From positions 1,178,001-1,242,000 of the forward strand of contig NZ_JACHVP010000001.1 of NCBI RefSeq assembly GCF_014190775.1: a DNA stretch of 64,000 nucleotides, read 5' to 3'. Below are positions 7,017-16,455 of the stretch, in pieces. The notes under the pieces were generated by a model, which was not told where the DNA came from, ran no database searches, and saw only the letters and a list, made by a program, of their open reading frames with translations. Both the position numbers and the translations under genes were made by a program. The number at the start of each line of letters is the position of its first letter. Position 1 is the first letter of the stretch. This stretch comes from Leifsonia aquatica (GTDB lineage Bacteria; Actinomycetota; Actinomycetes; Actinomycetales; Microbacteriaceae).

Positions 7017-9583
7017 GCGACGAGCAGGGGAACGCCACCGTGCCCGCCGAGCGGCCGCGCGAACCGCTCCCACTGACCGGGACGCTCGCCGTGCAGACGG
7101 GGGAGCGTCCGATCCAGCGCATCGGCCGCATCATCGCGCGCTACCCGTTCACGCTCGGCGTCACGGCCCTGGTGCTGGTGCTCGCGTTGGTCACCGGCCC
7201 GCTCCACGGCCCGCACCGCCCGCTGCGGATCTGGGTGGGCACGGGCGCCGCGCAGATCGCGGACGGCCACTGGTGGTCGCCGCTGACCGCCGTCCTGTTC
7301 ACGAGCGACCTCGCCGAGCTCATCCTCAGCCTGCTGCTCCTCCTGTTCCTCGTCGGTGCCTCCGAGCATCTGATGCGCACCTGGCGGACGGCGCTCGCCT
7401 TCGTCGTGACACCGGTGGTCGGCATCGTCGTCGGCTCCGCGGTCCAGCTCATCGGCAGCCAGACGGGGGAGATGTGGTCGCGCAACGTCCATGGGCTCGT
7501 CTCCCTCGACCCCCTGACCGCCATCGGCGGCACGATCATGACGGCCAGCGCGTTCGCGGGCGCGCTCTGGCGCCGCCGCATCCGTGTGCTGACGCTCCTC
7601 GTCGCCATCATGTTCGTGCTCTACTCCGGATTCCCCTCCGACCTGGACCGTCTGCTCGCCGTCCTGACGGGGCTCGCGCTGGGAGCCATCCTGAACCGCG
7701 GCGCCCGGGCGCGCGGGTGGCAGCGCTCCTCCCATCACGAGATCCGGGTGCTGCTCGCGTCGGCGGTCGCCGTCACGGCCATCGGACCCGTCATCGGATT
7801 GCTCACGCGTTCGCGTTACGGCCTCCTGTCGCCGATCGCGCTGCTGTTCAGCGACGACGTCGCGAACCGCGGCAACATCCTCGAGCGCTGCCAGGCGTTC
7901 GCCGTCACCCGCGAGTGCGTGCGCGAGATCACGATCGAGCGCATCAACGGGTTCGGGCCGGTGCTCCTGTCGGTGCTGCCGCTGCTCGTGCTGCTGGTCG
8001 CGGCGTTCGGGCTGCTGCGCGGGCGCCGGTTCGCGGTCTGGCTGGCGGTCAGCGTGAACGGGCTGCTCGCGGTGCTCTCGATGCTGTACTTCGGCATCCT
8101 CCCCGTCGCCGGAGGGCACAACGGCCCTGTCTCGCCGCGGTACTGGGAGGTCACGGCGATCCTCGCCATCTCCTCGGCGGTGCCGCTCGTCATGGCGATC
8201 CTGCTGATCGTGCTGCGCCGGCACTTCCCGGTGCTGCCGTCGGCGCGCGCGGTGCGCCGCTACCTGCTCACGGTCGTGATCGCCGGGGTCGGCCTCGCCG
8301 CGGTGTACGTGCTCGTCGGCTGGCTGCAGCGTGACACGGGCTTCACCCGTCCCATCGACATCGGCGACCTCCTGGACGACGTCTTCGAGCGGTTCGTCCC
8401 GGTGAGTTTCCTGCGCCGGGAGCCCGTGCAATATCTGCCGACGACGCCGCTGGCCACGATCGTCTACCACAACATCGGCACGCTGTTCTGGCTGATCGCG
8501 ATCGCCGCGGCGATCCCGCCCATGCTCGGCCGCAGCGTGACGAGGAACCCGGCCGACGAGGCGACCCGCGTCCGCGCGCTGCTGACCCGGGGCGGCGGAG
8601 ACGCCCTCTCGTTCATGGCGACCTGGCCGGGCACCAGCCACTGGTTCGACGGACCGGACGGCGGCGCGATCGCCTACCGCGTCGTGGGCCGGGTCGCGAT
8701 CACGACCGGGGGCCCGTTCGGCGCCCCGCCGCCGCACGACGGCACGATCGAGCGCTTCGCCCGGTTCTGCGACGACAACGGCTGGATCCCGGTGTTCTAC
8801 AGCGTCGAGGACGAGTACGAGACGCTCTTCGAGCGGATGGGCTGGTCGACGATGACGGTCGCGGAGGAGACGGTCATCCGCCCGCAGAACTGGGCGACGA
8901 CGGGCAAGAAGTGGCAGGACGTCCGCACCTCCATCAACCGCGCGCAACGGGCCGGGATCCGCGCCGAGTGGACCTCGTACGCGGCGCTCCCGCTCAGCGC
9001 GACGGTGCAGATCTCGGACATCTCGGAGCAGTGGGTGGCCGAGAAGGATCTGCCCGAGATGGGCTTCACCCTCGGCGGCATCGACGAGCTCCGCGACCCG
9101 GCGGTGCGGCTCATGCTCGCCGTCGACGAGGCGGGCCGCATCGAAGGAGTCACCAGCTGGCTGCCGACCTGGCGCGACGGGGTCGTGATCGGCTGGACGC
9201 TCGACTTCATGCGCCGGCGCCCGGGCAGCATCAACGGCGTCATGGAGTTCCTCATCGCCGAAGCGGCCACCCGGATGAAGGCCGACGGTGTCGAGTTCAT
9301 GAGCCTCTCGGCCGCGCCGCTCGCCCACACCGCGGGCACGCCGGACGCCGAGAAGAGCGGGATGGATCGCATCCTCGGCTATCTGAGCACCTCGCTCGAG
9401 CCGGTGTACGGCTTCCGCTCGCTGCTCAACTTCAAGCAGAAGTTCCAGCCCGAGCTGCACCCGCTGATCATGGCCTACCCCGACCCGGTCGCGCTCCCGG
9501 AGATCGGCATCGGGCTGGTCCGCGCCTATCTGCCGGACCTCTCCGTGCGTCAGGCGGCGACGCTGGCGCGCGGGCGCTCCTGA
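7013..9583 (+). CDS. MprF-like aminoacyl-phosphatidylglycerol synthase/flippase
   Basis: 856 residues, GTG start overlapping the previous stop. The N-terminal two thirds hold about a dozen hydrophobic helices, including a rhomboid-like block (about residues 45-230). The C-terminal 290 residues form a DUF2156/LPG-synthase domain, recognisable from WPGTSHWF, DNGWIPVFY and GINGVMEF-like elements (SINGVMEFLIAEA, FMSLSAAPLA). Such enzymes transfer an amino acid from aminoacyl-tRNA to phosphatidylglycerol or a related lipid, lowering surface charge and raising cationic-peptide resistance. The amino acid used (Lys, Ala, Arg or other) is not evident. The coupled esterase upstream could reverse the modification. 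Confidence 0.85.
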   Translation: MSDEQGNATVPAERPREPLPLTGTLAVQTGERPIQRIGRIIARYPFTLGVTALVLVLALVTGPLHGPHRPLRIWVGTGAAQIADGHWWSPLTAVLFTSDLAELILSLLLLLFLVGASEHLMRTWRTALAFVVTPVVGIVVGSAVQLIGSQTGEMWSRNVHGLVSLDPLTAIGGTIMTASAFAGALWRRRIRVLTLLVAIMFVLYSGFPSDLDRLLAVLTGLALGAILNRGARARGWQRSSHHEIRVLLASAVAVTAIGPVIGLLTRSRYGLLSPIALLFSDDVANRGNILERCQAFAVTRECVREITIERINGFGPVLLSVLPLLVLLVAAFGLLRGRRFAVWLAVSVNGLLAVLSMLYFGILPVAGGHNGPVSPRYWEVTAILAISSAVPLVMAILLIVLRRHFPVLPSARAVRRYLLTVVIAGVGLAAVYVLVGWLQRDTGFTRPIDIGDLLDDVFERFVPVSFLRREPVQYLPTTPLATIVYHNIGTLFWLIAIAAAIPPMLGRSVTRNPADEATRVRALLTRGGGDALSFMATWPGTSHWFDGPDGGAIAYRVVGRVAITTGGPFGAPPPHDGTIERFARFCDDNGWIPVFYSVEDEYETLFERMGWSTMTVAEETVIRPQNWATTGKKWQDVRTSINRAQRAGIRAEWTSYAALPLSATVQISDISEQWVAEKDLPEMGFTLGGIDELRDPAVRLMLAVDEAGRIEGVTSWLPTWRDGVVIGWTLDFMRRRPGSINGVMEFLIAEAATRMKADGVEFMSLSAAPLAHTAGTPDAEKSGMDRILGYLSTSLEPVYGFRSLLNFKQKFQPELHPLIMAYPDPVALPEIGIGLVRAYLPDLSVRQAATLARGRS

Positions 9584-9593
9584 GGGTCCGTGG

Positions 9594-9599
9594 TACCCT
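9594..9599 (+). promoter_or_regulatory. -10 box for the leuA leader transcript
   Basis: TACCCT followed by 7 nt and the GTG of the leader peptide at 9607. The transcript probably starts at or within a base of that GTG, making the leader peptide itself leaderless. Confidence 0.5.
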
Positions 9600-9606
9600 C
9601 GTTCCT

Positions 9607-9632
9607 GTGTACGGTCTGCTCCTTCTTAGCTG

Positions 9633-9648
<16 letters not shown>
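9607..9648 (+). CDS. leuA leader peptide with four consecutive Leu codons
   Basis: A 13-residue frame, GTG to TAG, reading MYGLLLLSCRDES. Four consecutive Leu codons (CTG CTC CTT CTT, 9616-9627) make translation sensitive to charged leucyl-tRNA. It is followed by a self-complementary region and then leuA. Leader peptides of this kind before leuA are known in actinobacteria; no coding role is expected beyond ribosome stalling. The start follows a -10 box directly and there is no Shine-Dalgarno. Confidence 0.8.
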
Positions 9649-11493
<1,845 letters not shown>

Positions 11494-11505
11494 CCAGCTG
11501 TCACC

Positions 11506-11536
11506 GGAACGCCATCCGCCTCGCGGGCGGCGTTCC
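11506..11536. terminator. Stem-loop between convergent leuA and TRIC genes
   Basis: GGAACGCC (11506-11513) and GGCGTTCC (11529-11536) form a perfect 8-bp stem with further GC pairing inside. It lies 13 nt after the leuA stop and before the end of the convergent gene, so it may stop transcription from both sides. There is no clear T-tract. Confidence 0.55.
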
Positions 11537-11583
11537 GTCGTTCCGGGCCGCCTCCGGTCCGATGCTCCGGTCCGATGCCCCTG

Positions 11584-12348
11584 TCAGACGTCGGTGTCGG
11601 CGTCGGGCTTGTCGATGCGGTAGCGCGGGATCGCGCCGGTGTCGGTGCGCTCGTCCACGTGGGTCTCGGCGGGGCGGCGGGCGAGCCGCGGCCAGCGCAC
11701 GCGCGGCAGGCGGCCGAGCTCACGCTGCTCCGGCAGGCTCCAGCCGAAGCGCACCGCCAGCAGCCGGATGATCAGCGTGACGACCACGCAGAGGATCGCC
11801 GCGATGCTGAGCGGGACGCCCAGGTCGATCAGCACGACGAGCACGACCGTCCCGGCGCCCGCGGCGACCGCGTACAGCGAACCCACGTGCATGAGTGCGA
11901 TGGGGAGGCTGAGGAGCACGTCGCGCAGGATGGAGCCGCCGACCGCGGCGACCACGCCGACGAAGATCGCGGGCACCTCCGGAAGCCCGAGCGAGAGCGC
12001 CTTGCTCGCTCCGATGGCGCCGAAGAGTCCGATCGTGAGGGCGTCGAGGAAGGTGATGAGCGGGTCGAGCCTCCGGAACAGCCGCACGAGCAGCATCCCG
12101 AGCAGTGCGGAGACGACCGTCGCGGGCAGGTACCAGTTCGACTGCAGCGCGACCGGGGTGACGTTGAGGAACAGGTCGCGCAGGAGGCCGCCGCCGACGC
12201 CGGTCGCGACGCCGATGATCGCGACGCCCAGCAGATCGAGCCGCCGATCCCGGAATCCGGAGGCGAACATCGCGCCCTGGAGGCTGCCGATGCCGACGGC
12301 GACGAGGTCGCCCCAGAGGGGGATGGTCAGGGCGGCGGTGGTGCTCAC
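11584..12348 (-). CDS. TRIC-type (UPF0126) cation channel family protein
   Basis: 254 residues with seven hydrophobic helices arranged as two internal repeats. Each repeat carries the family motif: GVGGGLLRD in the first and AVGGSILRD in the second. This is the prokaryotic trimeric intracellular cation channel family (YicG/YvgT-like), implicated in monovalent cation or anion flux and in some bacteria in glycine-related phenotypes. The C-terminal 50 residues are polar and cytoplasmic. A GTG start at 12348 is used; another in-frame GTG lies 6 nt upstream. No Shine-Dalgarno is present, and the promoter region of 60 bp is shared with divergent recO. Confidence 0.85.
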   Translation of the reverse strand: MSTTAALTIPLWGDLVAVGIGSLQGAMFASGFRDRRLDLLGVAIIGVATGVGGGLLRDLFLNVTPVALQSNWYLPATVVSALLGMLLVRLFRRLDPLITFLDALTIGLFGAIGASKALSLGLPEVPAIFVGVVAAVGGSILRDVLLSLPIALMHVGSLYAVAAGAGTVVLVVLIDLGVPLSIAAILCVVVTLIIRLLAVRFGWSLPEQRELGRLPRVRWPRLARRPAETHVDERTDTGAIPRYRIDKPDADTDV

Positions 12349-12396
12349 AGTCACTTGTACCACGCGGCGCTGCGCGAGGCTGTCGGCCAGACGAGA

Positions 12397-12402
12397 GATA
12401 CT
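12397..12402 (+). promoter_or_regulatory. -10 box of leaderless recO promoter
   Basis: GATACT, 6 nt, then the GTG at 12409. No Shine-Dalgarno sequence precedes the start. Confidence 0.55.
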
Positions 12403-12408
12403 GGACGC

Positions 12409-13182
12409 GTGCCAACCTACCGGGATGAAGCCGTCGTGCTGCGCACCCACAAGCTGGGTGAAGCCGACCGCATCGTCACGCTGCTGAGCCGGCAGCACGG
12501 CAAGATCCGCGCGGTCGCCAAAGGAGTGCGCCGGACGGCCTCCCGGTTTGGGTCGCGGCTCGAGCCCTTCATGGTCGCCGACCTGCAGCTCTACGAGGGC
12601 CGCACGCTCGACGTCATCACCCAGGCCGAGTCGCTCGGGGCCTACGGCGCCCTGATCGCGGACGACTACGCGAGCTACACGGCCGCGAACGCCATGGTCG
12701 AGACCGCCGACCGCCTGACGGATGCCGAGGCCTCCCTCCAGCAGTACCTGCTGCTCGTCGGCGCCTTGCGCTCCTTGTCGCGGCGCGAGCATCCGCCGAC
12801 GCTCACCCTCGACTCGTACCTCCTGCGCGCTCTGTCCCTGGCCGGCTGGGCACCCAGCTTCCAGGACTGCTCGCGCTGCGGACGGCCGGGCCCGCACGAC
12901 CACATCGTCGTCCAGCTCGGCGGCGTCGTGTGCCCGGACTGCGCGCCCAGCGGCGCCCCGCGGGTCGATCCGGCCACCATCGGGCTGCTCGGGTCGCTCC
13001 TGACGGGTGATTGGGCCTCTGCCGAGGCCGCCGACGAGTCCACCCGGTCGAAGGCGAACGGGGTCGTCTCCGCCTACACGCAGTGGCATCTGGAGCGCGG
13101 CCTCCGGTCGCTGCAGCACGTGCACCACGACACTCCCACGTCCGCTCCCGCCGCCGGTATCGATGAGAAGGGGAGGGCATGA
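12409..13182 (+). CDS. recO: DNA repair protein RecO
   Basis: RecO loads RecA onto SSB-coated single strands and anneals DNA in the RecFOR pathway. The 257-residue protein starts with the usual N-terminal OB-fold ([20 protein letters not shown]). A helical C-terminal domain follows, with a four-Cys zinc motif: CSRCG (about residue 155) and CPDC (about residue 177). It overlaps uppS by 4 nt, and the order leuA, recO, uppS close to era is common in actinobacteria. The GTG start has no Shine-Dalgarno and follows a -10 box by 6 nt, so the message is probably leaderless. Confidence 0.95.
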   Translation: MPTYRDEAVVLRTHKLGEADRIVTLLSRQHGKIRAVAKGVRRTASRFGSRLEPFMVADLQLYEGRTLDVITQAESLGAYGALIADDYASYTAANAMVETADRLTDAEASLQQYLLLVGALRSLSRREHPPTLTLDSYLLRALSLAGWAPSFQDCSRCGRPGPHDHIVVQLGGVVCPDCAPSGAPRVDPATIGLLGSLLTGDWASAEAADESTRSKANGVVSAYTQWHLERGLRSLQHVHHDTPTSAPAAGIDEKGRA

Positions 13183-13988
13183 GCCCCAAGCCGTACACGC
13201 ACAAGGACGCGGTCGAGTACCGCCCGCTCGACTGGACCGGGGTCTATCCGCCGGCGATCCCGGCCGCGGCGGTGCCGAACCACGTCGCGATCGTGATGGA
13301 CGGCAACGGCCGCTGGGCCAATCGCCAGGGGCTGACACGCATCGAAGGGCACCGCGCGGGGGAGGCGTCCCTGCTCGACGTCGTCGCCGGCGCGATCCAG
13401 CTCGGGGTCAAGCACCTCAGCGTGTACGCGTTCTCGACCGAGAACTGGAAGCGTTCGCCCGACGAGGTGCGCTTCCTCATGGGGTTCAACCGGGACGTGC
13501 TGCACCGCCGCCGTGATCAGCTCAACGAATGGGGCGTGCGCGTGCGCTGGGCCGGCCGCAAGCCGCGGCTCTGGTCGTCCGTCATCAAGGAGCTGCAGTA
13601 CGCCGAGCGGCTCACCGCCGGCAACCACGTCCTCACCCTGACGATGTGCGTCAACTACGGCGGCCGCACCGAGATCGCCGACGCCGTGCGCGGCATCGCG
13701 GAGGAGGTCGCGGCGGGGCGGCTGAAGCCGTCCGCGGTGGGGGAGAAGACCATCCAGCGCCACCTCTACCTGCCCGACATGCCCGACGTCGACCTGTTCG
13801 TGCGCAGCTCGGGGGAGCAGCGCACCTCCAACTTCCTGCTCTGGCAGAGCGCGTACGCCGAGATGGTGTTCCTCGACACGCTCTGGCCCGACTTCAGCCG
13901 CACGGACCTGTGGGAGGCCGTCGACCTGTACGCGCGCCGCAACCGCCGGTTCGGCGGGGCCGTCGACACGCCCACCGCCTCGGAGTAG
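13179..13988 (+). CDS. uppS: Isoprenyl (polyprenyl) diphosphate synthase, cis type
   Basis: This cis-prenyltransferase makes the long-chain polyprenyl diphosphate lipid carrier for peptidoglycan and wall glycans. The 269-residue protein has the diphosphate-binding motif VMDGNGRWA with the catalytic Asp41. It also has [14 protein letters not shown], and the C-terminal [20 protein letters not shown] signature. The first 30 residues are an actinobacterial N-terminal extension. The ATG lies in the recO stop codon, so translation is coupled. Product chain length (C50 or C55) cannot be settled from the sequence alone. Confidence 0.95.
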   Translation: MSPKPYTHKDAVEYRPLDWTGVYPPAIPAAAVPNHVAIVMDGNGRWANRQGLTRIEGHRAGEASLLDVVAGAIQLGVKHLSVYAFSTENWKRSPDEVRFLMGFNRDVLHRRRDQLNEWGVRVRWAGRKPRLWSSVIKELQYAERLTAGNHVLTLTMCVNYGGRTEIADAVRGIAEEVAAGRLKPSAVGEKTIQRHLYLPDMPDVDLFVRSSGEQRTSNFLLWQSAYAEMVFLDTLWPDFSRTDLWEAVDLYARRNRRFGGAVDTPTASE

Positions 13989-14030
13989 ACCCGCGGAATA
14001 GTCGTGACGCCGTACGACGTTGGGCCTGAT

Positions 14031-14702
14031 GTGAGCGAACCCATCAAGATCGACATCTGGTCCGACATCGCGTGCCCGTGGTGCTACATCGGCAAGCGCA
14101 AGTTCGAGGCCGGCACCGGCCTCTTCGCCGGCGCGGGCGACGGCCGCGACGTCGAGGTCGAGTACCACTCCTTCGAGCTGTCGCCGGACACCCCGGTCGA
14201 CTTCGACGGCAGCGAGGTCGACTTCCTCGCCGGCCACAAGGGCATCCCCGCCGAGCAGGTCGGGCAGATGCTCGAGCGCGTCGGCGGCATCGCGTCGTCC
14301 GTCGGACTCGACTACGACTTCGACAACCTCAAGCACACCAACACCGTCAAGGCGCACGAGCTCCTCCACTTCGCCAAGGCGCACGGCAAGCAGCTCGAGC
14401 TCGCGGAGCGCCTCTTCAAGGCCTACTTCGTCGAGGGGGGCCACGTCGGCCGCATCGAGGACCTCGCAGATCTGGCAGCCGAGGTCGGCCTCGACCGCGC
14501 CGAGGCCGTCGCCGCATTGGAGTCGGAGCAGTACCTCGCCGACGTGCGCGAGGACCAGCGCACGGCCACCGAGTTCGGCATCAACGGCGTCCCCTTCTTC
14601 GTCATCGACGGCAAGTACGGCGTCTCCGGCGCGCAGGACGCCTCGACCTTCGCCCAGGTGCTCGAGCAGGTCTGGGGCGAGCGCTCGGCGGTGACCGCGT
14701 GA
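14031..14702 (+). CDS. DsbA-family (FrnE-like) oxidoreductase
   Basis: 223 residues of the cytosolic FrnE/2-hydroxychromene-isomerase branch of the thioredoxin fold. The active-site motif CPWC lies at residues 15-18 (SDIACPWCYIGKRKFE). The cis-Pro loop is GINGVPFFVIDGKYGVSGAQ. No signal peptide is present. The GTG at 14031 is chosen because MSEPIKIDIWSD is a normal family start; an in-frame GTG at 14004 would add nine residues. It is translationally coupled to a 42-residue Cys-containing frame. Likely role is disulfide exchange under oxidative stress; the substrate is unknown. Confidence 0.87.
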   Translation: MSEPIKIDIWSDIACPWCYIGKRKFEAGTGLFAGAGDGRDVEVEYHSFELSPDTPVDFDGSEVDFLAGHKGIPAEQVGQMLERVGGIASSVGLDYDFDNLKHTNTVKAHELLHFAKAHGKQLELAERLFKAYFVEGGHVGRIEDLADLAAEVGLDRAEAVAALESEQYLADVREDQRTATEFGINGVPFFVIDGKYGVSGAQDASTFAQVLEQVWGERSAVTA

Positions 14703-14827
14703 GCGGCGCGGCACCTGCGACAGAGGGAGCGCCCACGGCGAGTGCACCCGCACCCTTCACGCTCATCCCGCTCGGCGACGCCTCGGCCGCCGCGTGCGAC
14801 GGCGACTCCTGCGCCCTCCCCGCCTGA
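14699..14827 (+). CDS. 42-residue CX4C small protein coupled to the DsbA-like gene
   Basis: GTG start overlapping the previous stop codon (GTGA), 42 codons, TGA stop. The N-terminal half is Ala/Pro/Thr-rich. The end reads AACDGDSCALPA, with two Cys four residues apart in an acidic turn. I do not recognise a family. The 4-nt overlap and the Cys pair beside a CPWC oxidoreductase suggest a real peptide that may be a redox partner or metal-binding tail, but a read-through remnant cannot be excluded. Confidence 0.5.
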   Translation: MSGAAPATEGAPTASAPAPFTLIPLGDASAAACDGDSCALPA

Positions 14828-14832
14828 TCTGA

Positions 14833-14850
14833 TCGTCGCAACACGCCGTC
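14833..14850 (+). repeat. 18-bp inverted repeat, left copy, flanking the DUF559 gene
   Basis: TCGTCGCAACACGCCGTC. The exact reverse complement occurs at 15857-15874, on the other side of the DUF559 gene. The copies bracket 1,006 bp that contain just that gene. The right end of this copy overlaps the end of the gene by 2 nt. Confidence 0.75.
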
Positions 14851-14876
14851 ACCACCCCGTGGTGAGCGGCGTGTTG
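14839..14876. terminator. Hairpin at the 3' end of the DUF559 gene
   Basis: CAACACGCCG TCACCAC pairs with GTGGTGA and CGGCGTGTTG around a CCC loop, with one bulged G: about 17 bp. It covers the stop region of the minus-strand gene and lies 11 nt after the plus-strand small frame, so it can terminate both. It contains two inverted copies of the repeat core AACACGCCG. Confidence 0.65.
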
Positions 14877-15763
14877 TGATGTCTGGACGGCAGAGCGGCC
14901 CGGATGCGCGCGATGGCCCCGTCAGCCCCGTTCGCGAGATGGGTGCGATTCACCCGCACGACGCGCCAGCCCGCGTCCTGGATGCTCGAGATCCGGTCGA
15001 TATCCACGCGATACTGGCGGTCGTCGGTCCGGTGCTGCTCGCTGTCGTACTCGATCGCGATGCGGGCCGTCGGGTAGGCGAGGTCGGCGTGATAGCTGCG
15101 ATCCGCGGCATGGATGACGTGGTTGACGTTCGGTTCGGGAAGGCCTGCGCGCACGATCGCCAGTCGCAGCACGGTCTCCATCGGGGAGTCGGTGCGCGGC
15201 CTGACCAGCGGCAGTGCCTGGCGCAGACGTCGGATGCCGGGTCGTCCCGAGGCCGCATCGACGGCCTCCTGGAGAGCGGGAAGGTCGCTGATCGGGCGCA
15301 TCCGCCGCAGGAGCGCGTCGCCGACGATCACGAGGTCGTCCACCTCCAGCATCGAGGCAAGCTCCACCCAGGACTCGACGGGCTCGGCGACAGGGAGGTC
15401 GTCATGGCCGACCGGTCGCACGACATCCAACTGGTGGCCGACGACGCCGGTGCGACGCATCGCGCGCGCGGGTCGGGGCGCGGACACGTGGAGCCGGTCG
15501 AGCGTTCGCGTCGGCACCGGCAGCCCGTGAAGCGCGGCCGCTGTCGAGTGGCTGAACATGGCGTGGTCGGGGAGGAGCGGGCGCAGAGCGCGGCAACGTG
15601 CCGTCAGCTCACCGTCGCTCGAGCGAGGATGAGCGCGTACGCCGTGCAAGGGGCGCGCGAGGTCCGAGCGCCGGAGGCGGGACGGCGAGACGCCGGCGGT
15701 GCGAGCGGACGCGACCGTGAACGGTTGGGTCCGGAATTCGGTGGGCAATGTCGATGGCTGCAT
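14849..15763 (-). CDS. DUF559 endonuclease-like protein with AbiEi-like N terminus
   Basis: 304 residues. The N-terminal part (VASARTAGVSPSRLRR, then RPLHGVRA) resembles the winged-helix of AbiEi-like antitoxins. A middle region follows (MFSHSTAAALHGLPVP, then an HQLD-type strand). The C-terminal 100 residues look like a DUF559/VSR-type restriction fold: IAIEYDSEQHRTD, YRVDIDRIS and GWRVVRVN. These proteins are frequent single genes in Microbacteriaceae and have no settled function. There is no partner toxin next door. It is bracketed by 18-bp inverted repeats and hairpins, which is unusual and may mark transfer. Start ATG at 15763 follows a weak AGGGTGG. Confidence 0.7.
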   Translation of the reverse strand: MQPSTLPTEFRTQPFTVASARTAGVSPSRLRRSDLARPLHGVRAHPRSSDGELTARCRALRPLLPDHAMFSHSTAAALHGLPVPTRTLDRLHVSAPRPARAMRRTGVVGHQLDVVRPVGHDDLPVAEPVESWVELASMLEVDDLVIVGDALLRRMRPISDLPALQEAVDAASGRPGIRRLRQALPLVRPRTDSPMETVLRLAIVRAGLPEPNVNHVIHAADRSYHADLAYPTARIAIEYDSEQHRTDDRQYRVDIDRISSIQDAGWRVVRVNRTHLANGADGAIARIRAALPSRHHNTPLTTGW

Positions 15764-15823
15764 CGCGCCACCCTGCCATCCGCGCCGGCCCGCCGGGACG
15801 GTTCTCCACAGGGCCGCCATCTA

Positions 15824-15875
15824 GTCGTCGCGACATGCCGTCTGTGGAGCGGACGGGACGGCGTGTTGCGACGAC
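15824..15875. repeat. Hairpin upstream of the DUF559 gene
   Basis: Arms 15824-15842 and 15857-15875 pair over 19 bp with two G-U wobbles around a 14-nt loop. The right arm holds the perfect inverted partner (15857-15874) of the repeat at 14833-14850. It sits about 60 bp before the DUF559 start and just after the end of the neighbouring ybaK-like gene, which reads in the same direction. Confidence 0.7.
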
Positions 15876-15903
15876 CAGTTGTCGGTTGAGCGCCGGTGGG
15901 GGG

Positions 15904-16422
15904 CTACTCGGGATCGGTGATGTCGGCGACGGTGGCGTCGTAGGCGCGGATGACCTCGTCGGCGTCGACGAAGAGGGAGTAGCCGTGCTCACCGGCACCC
16001 ATGGAGACGCGACGCCCGGCGATGGACGCGTCGGCGACGACGGGCCACGCCGTGGTGCTGCCGAACGGCGTGATCGTGCCGCGTTCGTAGCCGGTCGCGG
16101 CCAGGGCGACCGAGGCGTCGGGGAGCTGGAGCTTGTTGACCTGGAGCAGCGCGCGCAACTTGGGCCAGGAGATCTTGCGGCCGCCCGGGACGAGGGCGAA
16201 GACGAAGGTGTCGTCGCTCCGCTTGACCACGAGCGTCTTGACGATGTCGCCGGGAGCGATCCCGAGCAGCGAGGCGGCCTCGTCGAGGCTGCGGGCGGCG
16301 GGACGCGCCACGATCTCGATCGGGACGCCACGGGAGGCCGCGTCGGCCTCGACCCGGGCTCGTCCGCTCTCCACAGGAGCGCTCGAAGCGCTGTTATCCA
16401 CGGATTCGGGGCTCTCGGCCAT
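15904..16422 (-). CDS. YbaK/EbsC-family aminoacyl-tRNA deacylase
   Basis: 172 residues. After a 25-residue polar N terminus, the protein matches the YbaK/ProRS-INS fold: LVVKRSDDTFVFALVPGGRKISWPKL with the conserved Lys, then RGTITPFG and the closing loop. The family hydrolyses mischarged Cys- or Ala-tRNA(Pro) in trans. This one belongs to the looser actinobacterial branch, so the exact substrate is uncertain. It is divergent from dusB with a 33-bp gap. No Shine-Dalgarno is seen before the ATG. Confidence 0.85.
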   Translation of the reverse strand: MAESPESVDNSASSAPVESGRARVEADAASRGVPIEIVARPAARSLDEAASLLGIAPGDIVKTLVVKRSDDTFVFALVPGGRKISWPKLRALLQVNKLQLPDASVALAATGYERGTITPFGSTTAWPVVADASIAGRRVSMGAGEHGYSLFVDADEVIRAYDATVADITDPE

Positions 16423-16455
16423 GGTTCAGCACGCTTTCTGGGAGAATCGAGTCAG

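Noticed and set aside
14849-15763. DUF559/AbiEi-like gene as half of a type IV toxin-antitoxin pair
   Set aside because: No AbiEii-like nucleotidyltransferase gene lies beside it, and the nuclease-like domain is fused to the same chain.
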